Source: Rhodoferax sp.
GTDB taxonomy: Bacteria > Pseudomonadota > Gammaproteobacteria > Burkholderiales > Burkholderiaceae_C
NCBI RefSeq assembly: GCF_012927445.1
Contig: NZ_JABBPD010000001.1
Span: 434,001 to 498,000, forward strand
Direction: 5' to 3'
Length of the DNA stretch: 64,000 nt
The position numbers and the translations under genes are program-made. Below, in pieces: positions 54,290 through 63,679 of the stretch. Each line of letters begins with the position of its first letter. The first letter of the stretch is position 1. Below the pieces are notes generated by a model that was not told where the DNA came from, ran no database searches, and worked only from the letters and a program-made list of their open reading frames with translations.

Positions 54290-55635
54290 GTGAGTTGGCT
54301 CTTGGCCTGTCCTATGGCGCAGCGACTTTGCTGGTGATGTTCTCCGGTATGCCGATCGCCTTTGCGCTCGGCTCCGTGGCGGTCACCTTCATGTTCATTT
54401 TCATGCCGGCGTCGTCGCTTGATACGGTGACGCAAAACGTCTATGAAGAGATGGCGTCCATCACCCTGCTGTCCATTCCGCTGTTCATCATGAAGGGCGC
54501 TGCTATTGGCAAATCGCGGGCTGGACAAGACCTTTATTCCGCCATCCATGCCTGGTTGCACAAGGTGCCAGGCGGTCTGGGTATTGCCAATGTCTTTGCC
54601 TGTGCCTTGTTTGCGGCCATGGCCGGATCATCACCGGCCACCTGCTCCGCCATCGGTTCGGCCGGCATTCCTGAAATGCGTAAACGGGGTTATTCGCCAG
54701 GCTTTGCGGCGGGCATCATTGCCGCCGGGGGCACCTTGGGCATCTTGTTGCCGCCGTCGATTGTGATGATTTTGTACGCGGTGGCGGCTGAACAATCGCT
54801 CGGGCGTCTGTTCCTGGCCGGCATTGGTCCGGGTTTGCTGTTAGTCGGTTTGTTTGCCGGCTATGCGGTGGTGCGGGCCCGCAAGGAATACAAGATGGCG
54901 CTTGAAGTCTATGAAAACGGCGGCGTCAAGTCGGCTTATCTGGAAGAAGAGCACTTCACGCTGGCGAAAAAAGTAGAGATGTTGCCGCGCGTGCTGCCGT
55001 TCGTGGTGCTGCTGATTGGCGTCATGATCGCACTGTATGGCGGTTTCGCCACGCCTTCGGAAACAGCCGGTCTGGGCGGCTTGATGGCGCTGGGACTGGT
55101 GGCCGTGGTGTACGGACTGTGGCGGCCCAAAGATGTAGCCCCGATCCTGACCTCAACGCTGAAGGAGTCAACCATGCTGATGTTGATCATCGGCATGTCA
55201 CTCTTGTACAGCTATGTCATGAGCCACCTGCATATCAGCCAGGGCGCGGCGCAATGGATTGTCGGCATGCAGTTATCCAAGTGGGTCTTGCTGGGGGTTA
55301 TTTTGCTGATGGTCATCGTACTGGGCTTTTTCTTGCCGCCGGTCTCCATCATCCTGATGACGGCACCGATCATTCTCCCGCCCCTCAAGGCGGCTGGCTT
55401 CGATTTGGTCTGGTTTGGCGTGGTGATGGTGGTCGTGATGGAAATGGGCTTGATCCATCCCCCCGTGGGCCTGAATATTTTCGTCATCAAGAACGTGGCA
55501 CCAGATATTCCATTGAAGGATGTGATTTGGGGCGTGATGCCTTTCCTTGGTTTGATGTTCGTCGCCGTGTTTCTGCTGTGCTTGTTCCCGGGCATCGCCA
55601 CAGGATTGCCCAACATGGTCATGGGAGTAAAGTGA
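54286..55635 (+). CDS. TRAP transporter large permease, DctM type
   Basis: The 449 residues form about twelve hydrophobic helices. DctM features are IPLFIMKGAAIG, AAMAGSSPATCSAIG, and GGTLGILLPPSIVMILYAV, followed near the end by PPVGLNIFVIKNVAPD. It uses a sodium or proton gradient to import the bound acid. The mdcA start is one base after its stop, so transporter and decarboxylase form one operon. Confidence 0.94.
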   Translation: MSELALGLSYGAATLLVMFSGMPIAFALGSVAVTFMFIFMPASSLDTVTQNVYEEMASITLLSIPLFIMKGAAIGKSRAGQDLYSAIHAWLHKVPGGLGIANVFACALFAAMAGSSPATCSAIGSAGIPEMRKRGYSPGFAAGIIAAGGTLGILLPPSIVMILYAVAAEQSLGRLFLAGIGPGLLLVGLFAGYAVVRARKEYKMALEVYENGGVKSAYLEEEHFTLAKKVEMLPRVLPFVVLLIGVMIALYGGFATPSETAGLGGLMALGLVAVVYGLWRPKDVAPILTSTLKESTMLMLIIGMSLLYSYVMSHLHISQGAAQWIVGMQLSKWVLLGVILLMVIVLGFFLPPVSIILMTAPIILPPLKAAGFDLVWFGVVMVVVMEMGLIHPPVGLNIFVIKNVAPDIPLKDVIWGVMPFLGLMFVAVFLLCLFPGIATGLPNMVMGVK

Positions 55636-55636
55636 C

Positions 55637-57313
55637 ATGAACGCACCTGAACGCAGCTGGAACTTGCAAGCACAAAGCCGCGCCCGCCGACTGGCGCGGG
55701 CAGTCGCCTTGCTGGGGAAAAGTTTGCGCGGCAAACGGGTTGATCCAGCCGATGCCACGCGCTTGTTGACGGCTGTGCTGGAACCGGGCGATCGTGTTTG
55801 CCTGGAGGGCAATAACCAGAAACAGGCCGATTTTCTGGCGCGGGCTCTGACCCAGCTGGACCCGGCCCAGGTGCATGACTTGCACATGGTGCAATCGGTG
55901 CTGGCCCTGCCCGAACACCTGGATTTGTTTGAAAACGGCATTGCCTCGAAACTCGACTTTTCGTTCTCGGGCCCGCAGAGTGCACGGCTGGCCAAAATGG
56001 TGTCGGCCGGGCAGATTCAGATTGGCGCCATCCATACCTACCTGGAGCTTTTTGCCCGCTACTTTGTGGACCTGACACCGCGTGTCTCGCTGGTCTGCGC
56101 CCAGTCGGCTGACGCGCAGGGCAACCTCTACACCGGCGCCAACACCGAAGACACGCCGGCGATTGTGGAGGCCACTGCCTTCAAGAGCGGCATCGTCATT
56201 GTCCAAGTCAATGAGTTTGTCGATACGGTGCCGCGTGTGGATATTCCAAGCGACTGGGTGGACTTTGTCATCCTGGCGCCCAAGCCCAACCTGATTGAGC
56301 CGCTGTTCACGCGCGACCCGGCGCAAATTTCCGAAATTCAGGTGCTGATGGCGATGATGGCCATCAAGGGAATTTATGCCGAATACGGCGTGCAGCGCCT
56401 GAACCACGGCATTGGGTTTGACACCGCCGCCATTGAGCTGCTGCTGCCCACCTATGCTGAGTCGCTCGGTCTGAAAGGCAAGATTTGCAAGCACTGGGCG
56501 CTGAATCCGCACCCGGCCTTGATCCCGGCGATTGAGGCCGGCTGGGTCGAATCGGTGCATTCTTTTGGTTCTGAATTGGGCATGGAAAACTACATCAAGG
56601 CCCGGCCCGATGTGTTTTTCACCGGTGCCGACGGCAGCCTGCGCAGCAACCGGGCCCTGTGCCAGGCGGCGGGCCACTATGCCTGCGACATGTTCATCGG
56701 TTCCACGCTACAAATCGACCTGAACGGCCACAGCTCCACCGCCACATTGGGCCGCATTGCGGGCTTTGGCGGCGCACCCAATATGGGCGCTGACGCACGC
56801 GGCCGCCGTCACGCCACACCGGCCTGGTTGAAAGCCGGTGCCCAGGCACGCCAGGGACGCACCGGCGTCTCGGCCATGCCGCGCGGACAAAAGCTGGTGG
56901 TGCAAATTGTGGAGACTTTCCGCGAACACATGCAGCCGGCTTTTGTCGAAAAACTGGACGCCTGGCAGCTGGCCGAGCAGGCCCACATGGAGATTCCGCC
57001 GGTGATGATTTACGGTGACGACGTCACCCACATCCTCACCGAAGAAGGCATTGCCAACCTGTTGCTGTGCCGCACCGATGAAGAGCGCGAGCAAGCCATT
57101 CGCGGCGTGGCGGGCTATACCCCGGTGGGGCTGGCACGCGATCGGCGCATGGTGGAGAACCTGCGAGACCGCGGTGTGATCCAGCGCGCCGAGGACATAG
57201 GAATCGACAAGCGGGATGCCACGCGCAGTCTGCTGGCCGCACGCACCATGCGCGACCTGGTGCGTGCCTCGGGTGGCTTGTACAACCCGCCAAAACGCTT
57301 CCGTAACTGGTGA
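55637..57313 (+). CDS. mdcA: Malonate decarboxylase alpha subunit
   Basis: Acetyl-S-ACP:malonate ACP-transferase that loads malonate on the acyl carrier subunit in exchange for acetate. The 558 residues show the CoA-transferase-like segments VCLEGNNQKQADFLARAL, FSFSGPQSARLAKM, GANTEDTPAIVEATAF and NRALCQAAGHYACDMF. The end, IDKRDATRSLLAARTMRDLV, is typical of MdcA. It follows the TRAP genes and precedes mdcC after 10 bp. Confidence 0.95.
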   Translation: MNAPERSWNLQAQSRARRLARAVALLGKSLRGKRVDPADATRLLTAVLEPGDRVCLEGNNQKQADFLARALTQLDPAQVHDLHMVQSVLALPEHLDLFENGIASKLDFSFSGPQSARLAKMVSAGQIQIGAIHTYLELFARYFVDLTPRVSLVCAQSADAQGNLYTGANTEDTPAIVEATAFKSGIVIVQVNEFVDTVPRVDIPSDWVDFVILAPKPNLIEPLFTRDPAQISEIQVLMAMMAIKGIYAEYGVQRLNHGIGFDTAAIELLLPTYAESLGLKGKICKHWALNPHPALIPAIEAGWVESVHSFGSELGMENYIKARPDVFFTGADGSLRSNRALCQAAGHYACDMFIGSTLQIDLNGHSSTATLGRIAGFGGAPNMGADARGRRHATPAWLKAGAQARQGRTGVSAMPRGQKLVVQIVETFREHMQPAFVEKLDAWQLAEQAHMEIPPVMIYGDDVTHILTEEGIANLLLCRTDEEREQAIRGVAGYTPVGLARDRRMVENLRDRGVIQRAEDIGIDKRDATRSLLAARTMRDLVRASGGLYNPPKRFRNW

Positions 57314-57323
57314 AAAAGTAATC

Positions 57324-57647
57324 ATGGAAAAACTTCATTTCTCATACCCCGGACAGCAGGCACCCGGTGACTTCACGCCGATTCTGGTGGGCGTGGTCGG
57401 CTCAGGCAACCTGGAGGTGATGCTAGAGCCCAGCACCCGCAGCGCCCAGTGCACGGTGGACATCACCACCTCAGCCCGTGGTTTTTCTCCTATTTGGGAG
57501 GCGGTGCTGCAGGACTTTCATGAGCGCCATGGCCTTGCGGGTATTGCCATCTCGATCAACGACATGGGGGCCACCCCCGCCGTGGTGAGCCTGCGGCTCG
57601 ATCAGGCCGCCGCGGAATTGCCCGCAACGGCAAAGGTGAAGCCATGA
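57324..57647 (+). CDS. mdcC: Malonate decarboxylase acyl carrier protein
   Basis: The start at 57324 gives 107 residues. The prosthetic-group site is Ser27 in GVVGSGNLEVM, where 2'-(5''-phosphoribosyl)-3'-dephospho-CoA is attached by MdcG. The C-terminal segment GIAISINDMGATPAVVSLRL is also conserved. The stop overlaps the mdcD start (ATGA). Confidence 0.94.
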   Translation: MEKLHFSYPGQQAPGDFTPILVGVVGSGNLEVMLEPSTRSAQCTVDITTSARGFSPIWEAVLQDFHERHGLAGIAISINDMGATPAVVSLRLDQAAAELPATAKVKP

Positions 57648-58531
57648 ACCGCAGCTTCTCCGAATCGACGGCCCGTGCGCGCGTCACGCATCTGCTGGAT
57701 GCGCATTCATTCCTTGAAATCCTCGGCCCCGCCGAACGGGTGGTCAGCCCGCACCTGGCGCTGCTGGGGGTGCCGTCATCTTTTGACGATGGCGTCGTCA
57801 TCGGCAGTGGCACGCTGGTCGGTCAGCCGGTCCTGATCGCGTCACAGGAGGGGGAATTCATGGGCGGCGGCGTCGGCGAGGTGCATGGCGCCAAGCTGGT
57901 CGGCCTGTTCAAACGGGCACTGCGCCTGAAGCCTGCGGCCGTGATCGTGCTGGCGGAATCGGGCGGCGTGCGTTTGCATGAAGCCAATGCCGGCTTGATC
58001 GCGGTGTCGGAAGTGATGCGCGCCTTGCTCGACGCACGGGCTCAAAGCATTCCCGTGATCATGCTGATTGGTGGCGGCAATGGCTGTTTTGGCGGTATGG
58101 GCCTGATCGCACGTTGTGCCGACCATGTCGTGATGAGCGACATTGGCCGACTGGCCATGTCCGGGCCGGAGGTGATCGAGTCATCCAACGGGGTTGAAGA
58201 ATATGACTCGCGTGACCGGGCGCTGGTCTGGCGCACCACGGGCGGTAAACACCGCTACCTGATTGGTGATTGCGATGTTCTGGTGGAAGACGATATAGCC
58301 GCTTTTCGCAATGCCACCATTCCCTTACTGGGCCAGTCTGTGCCCCTGAGCCTGGAGGCGATGGAGGCGGAGCACGCGCTGCTGACGGACCGGCTGATCC
58401 GCTACGGCAACTGCCGCGACGCATTGGACATCTGGCAACGCGCTGGCGTGCCTGATCCGGCGAGGGTGGCAGACATGGAAGCCTCGGAGATGCAAGCCCT
58501 GAAAGCCATTCAACACAAGGAACCGGCATGA
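57644..58531 (+). CDS. mdcD: Malonate decarboxylase beta subunit
   Basis: The 295 residues belong to the carboxyltransferase fold. With MdcE this subunit removes CO2 from malonyl-S-ACP. Features are EFMGGGVGEVHGAKLVGLFK, ESGGVRLHEANAGLIAV, and IGRLAMSGPEVIESSNG. It overlaps both neighbours by 4 bp. Confidence 0.95.
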   Translation: MNRSFSESTARARVTHLLDAHSFLEILGPAERVVSPHLALLGVPSSFDDGVVIGSGTLVGQPVLIASQEGEFMGGGVGEVHGAKLVGLFKRALRLKPAAVIVLAESGGVRLHEANAGLIAVSEVMRALLDARAQSIPVIMLIGGGNGCFGGMGLIARCADHVVMSDIGRLAMSGPEVIESSNGVEEYDSRDRALVWRTTGGKHRYLIGDCDVLVEDDIAAFRNATIPLLGQSVPLSLEAMEAEHALLTDRLIRYGNCRDALDIWQRAGVPDPARVADMEASEMQALKAIQHKEPA

Positions 58532-59226
58532 ACTGGGACCCGTTGCTCAACGAACTTTTTGATGCGGGCCATCGCGTCACGCGCGACGGCGATCTGCTCA
58601 GCGGTACGGCTGAAGTCAATGGCCGAACGGTCACGGTCGTGGGCACCACCAACCACGCCGCCATCGGGGTAGAGCTCGCGCTGGCTCAGGCGCGCGTGGT
58701 GCTGGACACGGTGCGCAAGTATCCAGGGCGCCCCATCGTCTTGCTGGTGGACACCCAAGGCCAACGGCTGCGCCACCGGGACGAGCTGCTGGGCATTAAC
58801 CGCTACATGGCGCACATGGGGTGTTGCGTCGAATTGGCGCGACGCCAGGCGCATCGCGTGATCGGTCTGGTGTATGACCAGGCGCTCTCGGGCGGTTTCA
58901 TCACATCAGGGCTGATTGCCGATGCCTGCTACGCCTTGCCGGAAGCCGAGATCCGCGTCATGCGATTGCCCGCGATGGCGCGCGTGACCAAGATCGACGA
59001 GGAGCGCTTGGCGGAGTTGTCGAAATCCAACCCGGTGTTTGCGCCGGGCGTCGAGAACTACGTGGCCATGGGCGGCATTCGTGCGCTCTGGACGGGCGAC
59101 CTTCAAGCACAACTGCTGGCGGCATTAGATGATTCACCCACACTGGACCAGCGCGCCGCTGACGGTGCGGCACGCGGCGGACGCACACTCGCGGCGCAGG
59201 TGATAGCGCGCGTGGTCAATGCCTGA
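58528..59226 (+). CDS. mdcE: Malonate decarboxylase gamma subunit
   Basis: Second half of the carboxyltransferase pair (232 residues), codecarboxylase. Features are GTTNHAAIGVELALAQ, VDTQGQRLRHRDELLGIN, and YDQALSGGFITSGLIAD with the oxyanion glycines. It overlaps mdcD by 4 bp and precedes mdcG after 27 bp. Confidence 0.94.
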   Translation: MNWDPLLNELFDAGHRVTRDGDLLSGTAEVNGRTVTVVGTTNHAAIGVELALAQARVVLDTVRKYPGRPIVLLVDTQGQRLRHRDELLGINRYMAHMGCCVELARRQAHRVIGLVYDQALSGGFITSGLIADACYALPEAEIRVMRLPAMARVTKIDEERLAELSKSNPVFAPGVENYVAMGGIRALWTGDLQAQLLAALDDSPTLDQRAADGAARGGRTLAAQVIARVVNA

Positions 59227-59253
59227 GCCCCAGCGAGTCAGTCAATAACGTTT

Positions 59254-59949
59254 ATGAAAGGTTTGCTGCGCAATCAATTGGTGTCGATCGACGAACGGGC
59301 CTGGGCACAGATTGAAGATCGGGCCTGGGATGCTGAGGCGCAGGAGATCCTGGCGCATTGGTGCACCAACCGTCTGCCCTTGGTGGTTTGCCGTCAACGC
59401 ACAGAAACTTCGTCGGATCAGCTTTGCGTCGGCCTACCCGCACCGCAACAATGGTCAAAACGGCGACTGGCCCTGACCGTGAATGTTGATCACCTCACGG
59501 CGTGTGCAGCGTTTCCAACGCTCATGCAAGTGGCACAGGCGAACCATTGGGGTCCGGCTGCACTTGATTTGTCTGAAGCGCTTTCCAACATGGGTACGCA
59601 AGCCCATGTTTATGGCTCTCACGGTTGGCAATCGCTGACCGGCCTGAGCTACCTGCATGCTGAGTCCGACCTTGATTTAAGCCTGGGGGTGACCTCTTTG
59701 GCGATGGCACTAAAGGTGACGCAACTGCTTGCCAGCACGCAACTGCACTGCCGCATCGATGGTGAAATTGTTTTTTCCCAAGGACCGGCGATCGCCTGGC
59801 GCGAGCTGCAACAACTCCTGCAAGGGCAGACGTCGCAGGTGCTGGTGAAAGACCGCCACAGCATCCGGCTGGCCTCTCTGGAAGACGTGCGCCGTCTTGG
59901 TGACGGTGCTCAACTTGCTGATCCAGAAGCTGTGCCGGCCCTGAGCTGA
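59254..59949 (+). CDS. mdcG: Malonate decarboxylase holo-ACP synthase (phosphoribosyl-dephospho-CoA transferase)
   Basis: Transfers the triphosphoribosyl-dephospho-CoA group to the MdcC serine. The 231 residues have the family start HQ/RNQLVSID, the nucleotidyltransferase acidic motif in ESDLDLSLGV (Asp-x-Asp), and WREL in the C-terminal half. It lies 7 bp before mdcB, which makes its substrate. Confidence 0.93.
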   Translation: MKGLLRNQLVSIDERAWAQIEDRAWDAEAQEILAHWCTNRLPLVVCRQRTETSSDQLCVGLPAPQQWSKRRLALTVNVDHLTACAAFPTLMQVAQANHWGPAALDLSEALSNMGTQAHVYGSHGWQSLTGLSYLHAESDLDLSLGVTSLAMALKVTQLLASTQLHCRIDGEIVFSQGPAIAWRELQQLLQGQTSQVLVKDRHSIRLASLEDVRRLGDGAQLADPEAVPALS

Positions 59950-59956
59950 AACGCGT

Positions 59957-60913
59957 ATGGACCGCACGCCTGAAAACCATGCCACGCCCGGCACCCCTTA
60001 TGCGGGCGCACAGCCACTGGGTCGGGCGGCGGTCCGTGCCCTTTATGCAGAAATCGCACTGGAGCCCAAGCCCGGTCTGGTGTCTTTTCGTGATTGCGGC
60101 AGCCATCTCGACATGGATGGCACCACGTTCTTACGCAGCTTGTTTGCGTTGCGCGGCTACTTTCCCCGCATGGCGCAGGCCGGTTATGACCGTCATTCGT
60201 TTGGGGTTCTGGAATCGCTTGGAAAAAATGCGGAGGCGCGCATGCTGGCGGCGACCCGCGGTATCAACACCCACCGCGGCGCGGTGTTTGGATTGGGCTT
60301 GCTGTGCGCCAGCGCCGGTCAACTGCAGGCCCAAGATTTGCCATTGACCCCTTTGCATTTGCGCGCGGTCCTGCTGTCAACCTGGGGCGAAGCGCTGGCA
60401 GCGCGCGCCAAGGCGACGCGCTTGGCAACGCCCACGTCCAACGGCCAGCGTGTTGCGCAGCGCTTCGGCATGCGCAGCGCGGGGGACGAAGCGGCCCAGG
60501 CGTTTCCCACCCTGTTTGACATCACGCTGCCAGCTTTGCAGGCGGCGTTGGCCGGCGGGGCAACAGATCGCGCCGCCCGTGTGCAAGCTCTGTTTGCCAC
60601 CATGGCCGAACTGGACGACACCAATGTGGTGCATCGTGGTGGCATCGCGGGTTTGCGCTTTGTGCAGTCGGCGGCTCGTGATTTTTTAACCGCCGGCGGC
60701 GTTTTGCAAACCGATTGGCGGCTGCACGCCCGAGCCGTCCACACGGCCTTTGTCCAACGCAGGCTGTCCCCGGGCGGCGCCGCAGATGTGCTGGCCAGCG
60801 CTTGCTGGGTTGACGAGCTCACTCGCCGGAAGCGAGCCGCCAGCAGTGGCGTGTCGTCGCCCCCCAGCGGGGCTTGCTGGCGCGCGCGGGAATCGATCGT
60901 GTTGGCGACATGA
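59957..60913 (+). CDS. mdcB: Triphosphoribosyl-dephospho-CoA synthase
   Basis: Makes 2'-(5''-triphosphoribosyl)-3'-dephospho-CoA from dephospho-CoA and ATP, the precursor of the malonate decarboxylase prosthetic group. The 318 residues contain the CitG/MdcB signature: ALEPKPGLVSFRDCGSHLDMD near the start, NTHRGAVFGLGLLC, and DTNVVHRGGIAGL. The last 30 residues (KRAASSGVSSPPSGACW and on) are low in family likeness and may be an added tail. It overlaps mdcH by 4 bp. Confidence 0.94.
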   Translation: MDRTPENHATPGTPYAGAQPLGRAAVRALYAEIALEPKPGLVSFRDCGSHLDMDGTTFLRSLFALRGYFPRMAQAGYDRHSFGVLESLGKNAEARMLAATRGINTHRGAVFGLGLLCASAGQLQAQDLPLTPLHLRAVLLSTWGEALAARAKATRLATPTSNGQRVAQRFGMRSAGDEAAQAFPTLFDITLPALQAALAGGATDRAARVQALFATMAELDDTNVVHRGGIAGLRFVQSAARDFLTAGGVLQTDWRLHARAVHTAFVQRRLSPGGAADVLASACWVDELTRRKRAASSGVSSPPSGACWRARESIVLAT

Positions 60914-61833
60914 GTTACGCCGTTTTATTTTCTGGCCAGGCCAGTCAGCACCCGGACATGTTGCCCTGGCTTGAATCGGCACCGGCAGCCGCCGAGAGCT
61001 TGCGTTTAATGAGCCAGCGGATTGGGGCCGACTGGCGCGACTTGCTCCATGACGCGAAGCGCCGCAGCGACAACGCTTTTGCGCAGGTGTTAATCACCGG
61101 CACGTCGTTGGCCGCATGGGCTGCCGTCAAAGAGCAACTTAGTGCGCAACCCGCCGTTGTCGCGGGCTACAGCGTGGGCGAGTTGCCGGCCTTCGCCTGT
61201 GCCGGGGTGTTCACGACCGACCAGGCCCTCACGCTGGCAAGCCAGCGTGCCGCTGTGATGGATCAGGCCGTGGCCGGCCTGAAGACCGGTTTGTTATCCG
61301 TATCTGGTCTCTCGGAAGCGGCTGTCTTTGCCGCCTGCACCGGCCTTCACATCGAGTGCGCGATCCAGGTGAACGCCAGCCAGGCGATCTTCGCAGGCAC
61401 CGACGAGGCCTTGTCGCAAGCCACGCTTGCACTGCAGGCTAACGGGGCAGTTTGCAAGCGGCTGGAGGTGCAGGTGGCATCGCATTCATCCTGGATGGCG
61501 CCTGCTGCTCACGCTTTTGCCGTGTCACTGCAGGAAGTGCCATTTGCCCCCCCTTGTTGCCCAATTGCCCTCAACGCACTCGGTGCTTTAAGCCGCAAAC
61601 CCATCGAGCTGCGCCAGGCGTTAAGCCAGCAAATTGCCAGCACCGTGCAATGGTCCTCGTGCATGGAGGCTGTTGCCGAAAAACAAGTGTCGTGCGTGCT
61701 GGAAGTTGGCGCCGGATCTGCATTAGGGCGAATGTGGAACGACCGCTACCCGGCCATTCCGGCGCGCTCGCTGGACGACTTTCAACATCTGCAGGGGGCA
61801 ATGGACTGGATCGCCCGACACACAGACACCTGA
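60910..61833 (+). CDS. mdcH: Malonyl-CoA:ACP transacylase of malonate decarboxylase
   Basis: Starts the cycle by loading malonyl on MdcC. The start at 60910 overlaps mdcB by 4 bp and gives 307 residues. The acyltransferase site is GYSVGE with Ser88; FSGQASQHPDM is the N-terminal FabD-like motif, and SHSSWM holds the catalytic histidine. It is the last mdc gene; no mdcF, mdcL or mdcM transporter gene is present in this operon. Confidence 0.94.
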   Translation: MSYAVLFSGQASQHPDMLPWLESAPAAAESLRLMSQRIGADWRDLLHDAKRRSDNAFAQVLITGTSLAAWAAVKEQLSAQPAVVAGYSVGELPAFACAGVFTTDQALTLASQRAAVMDQAVAGLKTGLLSVSGLSEAAVFAACTGLHIECAIQVNASQAIFAGTDEALSQATLALQANGAVCKRLEVQVASHSSWMAPAAHAFAVSLQEVPFAPPCCPIALNALGALSRKPIELRQALSQQIASTVQWSSCMEAVAEKQVSCVLEVGAGSALGRMWNDRYPAIPARSLDDFQHLQGAMDWIARHTDT

Positions 61834-61869
61834 CCCGTCTTTATTCAATAACTCATAAGGAAAATTATC

Positions 61870-62844
61870 ATGTTCAAAAAATCAATGGTCGCGGTCTGCG
61901 CTGCGTTGGCCGTGCTGTCTGGCCAGGTACAGGCCGCCGACGATGTCATCCGTCTTGGCAATCTCAAGCTCGCGCATTTTGGTGCCATTTCTTACATCAA
62001 GGAAATCGGCCCCAAATGCGGCATCAAGGTCGAAGAGAGCACCTTTGCCAAGGGCCTCGACGTCATGCAGGCCATCATCGCCGGCGAACTTGATGTGGGT
62101 GCGACCGCTTCTGAAGCTGCAATCTCCGGACGAGCCAAAGGGGTGCCGATTTATGTGGTGGCCGGTTTTGCCACTGGCGGCGCGCGGCTGGTGGCTCGTT
62201 CAGACGCCGGCATCAAATCAGTCAAGGACCTGAAAGGCAAGAAGGTCGGCGTGACCCGAGGCAGCATCCAGGAAGTCTTGCTGGCCGCCGAGTTGGCGCA
62301 AAACGGGCTGACGTCCGCCGATGCACCGGGCAAGGATGTGCAGATCATTTACTTGTCCTACCCCGACCTGAACCAGGCGCTCATGGGTAAAAACATCGAT
62401 GCGATCATGCAGACCGAACCGCAAGCCTCGCAGGCGCTGAACAAAGGCTTTGGCGTCGAGGTCATGAAGCCTTACGACACCCCGATCGGCTCGCCGGTGC
62501 GCACGCTCGTCATGACGGAAAAGTTCTACAAGGAACGTCGTCCTCTGGCCGAGAAATTCATGCGTTGCTTTGTGGAGGCAACCAAGACGTTCATTGACAA
62601 CAAGGCAACGGCCCAAAAATATGTGACGCAAACGATTTTCAAGGGCCAGATCACGGCCGATGACTTTAATGATGCGATTGGCAATTCGGCCTACACCTAT
62701 GACATCACGCCAGCCCACATTCAGGTCACCACCGATGTGATGTTCAAGCAGGGGATCGGCAAAATGACCAATCCACCGATCGCCAAAGACTGGGTCAAGA
62801 CCGATCTGCTGGAGCAGGCCAAAAAATCCATGAACCTCAAATAA
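61870..62844 (+). CDS. NitT/TauT-type ABC transporter substrate-binding protein
   Basis: A 324-residue periplasmic binding protein with signal MFKKSMVAVCAALAVLSGQVQA. Features of the NMT1/SsuA-like fold are GLDVMQAIIAGELDVGATASEAAI, GKKVGVTRGSIQEVLL, and YPDLNQALMGKNIDAIMQTEPQA. Family members bind nitrate, taurine, sulfonates, thiamine precursors or aromatic acids, so the ligand cannot be named. It follows mdcH after 36 bp with no terminator visible, so it may be co-transcribed with the mdc genes. Confidence 0.88.
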   Translation: MFKKSMVAVCAALAVLSGQVQAADDVIRLGNLKLAHFGAISYIKEIGPKCGIKVEESTFAKGLDVMQAIIAGELDVGATASEAAISGRAKGVPIYVVAGFATGGARLVARSDAGIKSVKDLKGKKVGVTRGSIQEVLLAAELAQNGLTSADAPGKDVQIIYLSYPDLNQALMGKNIDAIMQTEPQASQALNKGFGVEVMKPYDTPIGSPVRTLVMTEKFYKERRPLAEKFMRCFVEATKTFIDNKATAQKYVTQTIFKGQITADDFNDAIGNSAYTYDITPAHIQVTTDVMFKQGIGKMTNPPIAKDWVKTDLLEQAKKSMNLK

Positions 62845-62853
62845 GTGAGCTTC

Positions 62854-63678
62854 ATGATGACCAAATTTAATTGGCGAGAAATAGGGGTTGGCCTGATCGT
62901 GCCAGTGGCATTGATCACGCTCTGGCAACTCATCGCATCGATGGGCTGGGTCAACCCCCATGTGCTGCCATCGCCAGCGGCGGTGGTAGAACGCTGGATT
63001 GCTTATCTGCTGCCGCAGGTGCCGTACTCGGAAGCGCCCGGTAGCTGGTTGGCGTGGGCCGTCTCCGGCGAGTTGATCATCGATTCGATCGGCAGCATGT
63101 TTCGGGTCGCGTCCGGATTTCTCATCGGTGCCGCACTGGCACTGCCATTGGGGCTCATGATGGGGGCCAGCCCCCGGGTGTACGCCTTGCTCAATCCCTT
63201 GGCGCAGGTGCTGCGTCCGATTCCGCCAATCGCCTACATTCCATTGGCCATTCTGTGGTTTGGACTGGGTAATCCACCGGCCGTGTTCCTGATCGCCATT
63301 GGCGCATTTTTCCCGGTCCTGATCAACACCATTGCGGGCGTTCGGCATGTCGATGGCATCTACATTCGGGCCGCTCGCAATCTGGGTGCCAGCCAGCGCA
63401 CCCTGTTCCTGCGGGTCATGCTGCCGGCGGCCGTGCCCTATATTCTGTCAGGCGTGCGCATTGGCATTGGAACCGCCTTCATCGTGGTGATCGTGTCAGA
63501 AATGATTGCGGTCAACAACGGTTTGGGCTTTCGAATTCTGGAGGCGCGTGAGTATTTTTGGTCCGACAAAATTATGGCCGGCATGATCAGCATTGGCATG
63601 CTGGGTCTGACCATTGACATCGGCGTCAATAAACTGAACAACCACCTGCTGCGGTGGCACCGCGGACTGGAGCATTGA
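62854..63678 (+). CDS. NitT/TauT-type ABC transporter permease
   Basis: The 274 residues have six hydrophobic helices and the permease EAA-type loop RAARNLGASQRTLFLRVMLPAAVPYILSG, here quoted as its core GASQRTLFLRVMLPAA. The ATG at 62854 is chosen; an in-frame GTG at 62845 is possible. The ATPase gene starts one base after the stop codon. Confidence 0.9.
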   Translation: MMTKFNWREIGVGLIVPVALITLWQLIASMGWVNPHVLPSPAAVVERWIAYLLPQVPYSEAPGSWLAWAVSGELIIDSIGSMFRVASGFLIGAALALPLGLMMGASPRVYALLNPLAQVLRPIPPIAYIPLAILWFGLGNPPAVFLIAIGAFFPVLINTIAGVRHVDGIYIRAARNLGASQRTLFLRVMLPAAVPYILSGVRIGIGTAFIVVIVSEMIAVNNGLGFRILEAREYFWSDKIMAGMISIGMLGLTIDIGVNKLNNHLLRWHRGLEH

Positions 63679-63679
63679 C

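Noticed and set aside
55637..61833. Absence of mdcF, mdcL and mdcM as a sign of a broken malonate pathway.
   Set aside because: All catalytic and cofactor genes are present and a TRAP transporter takes the place of the known transporters.
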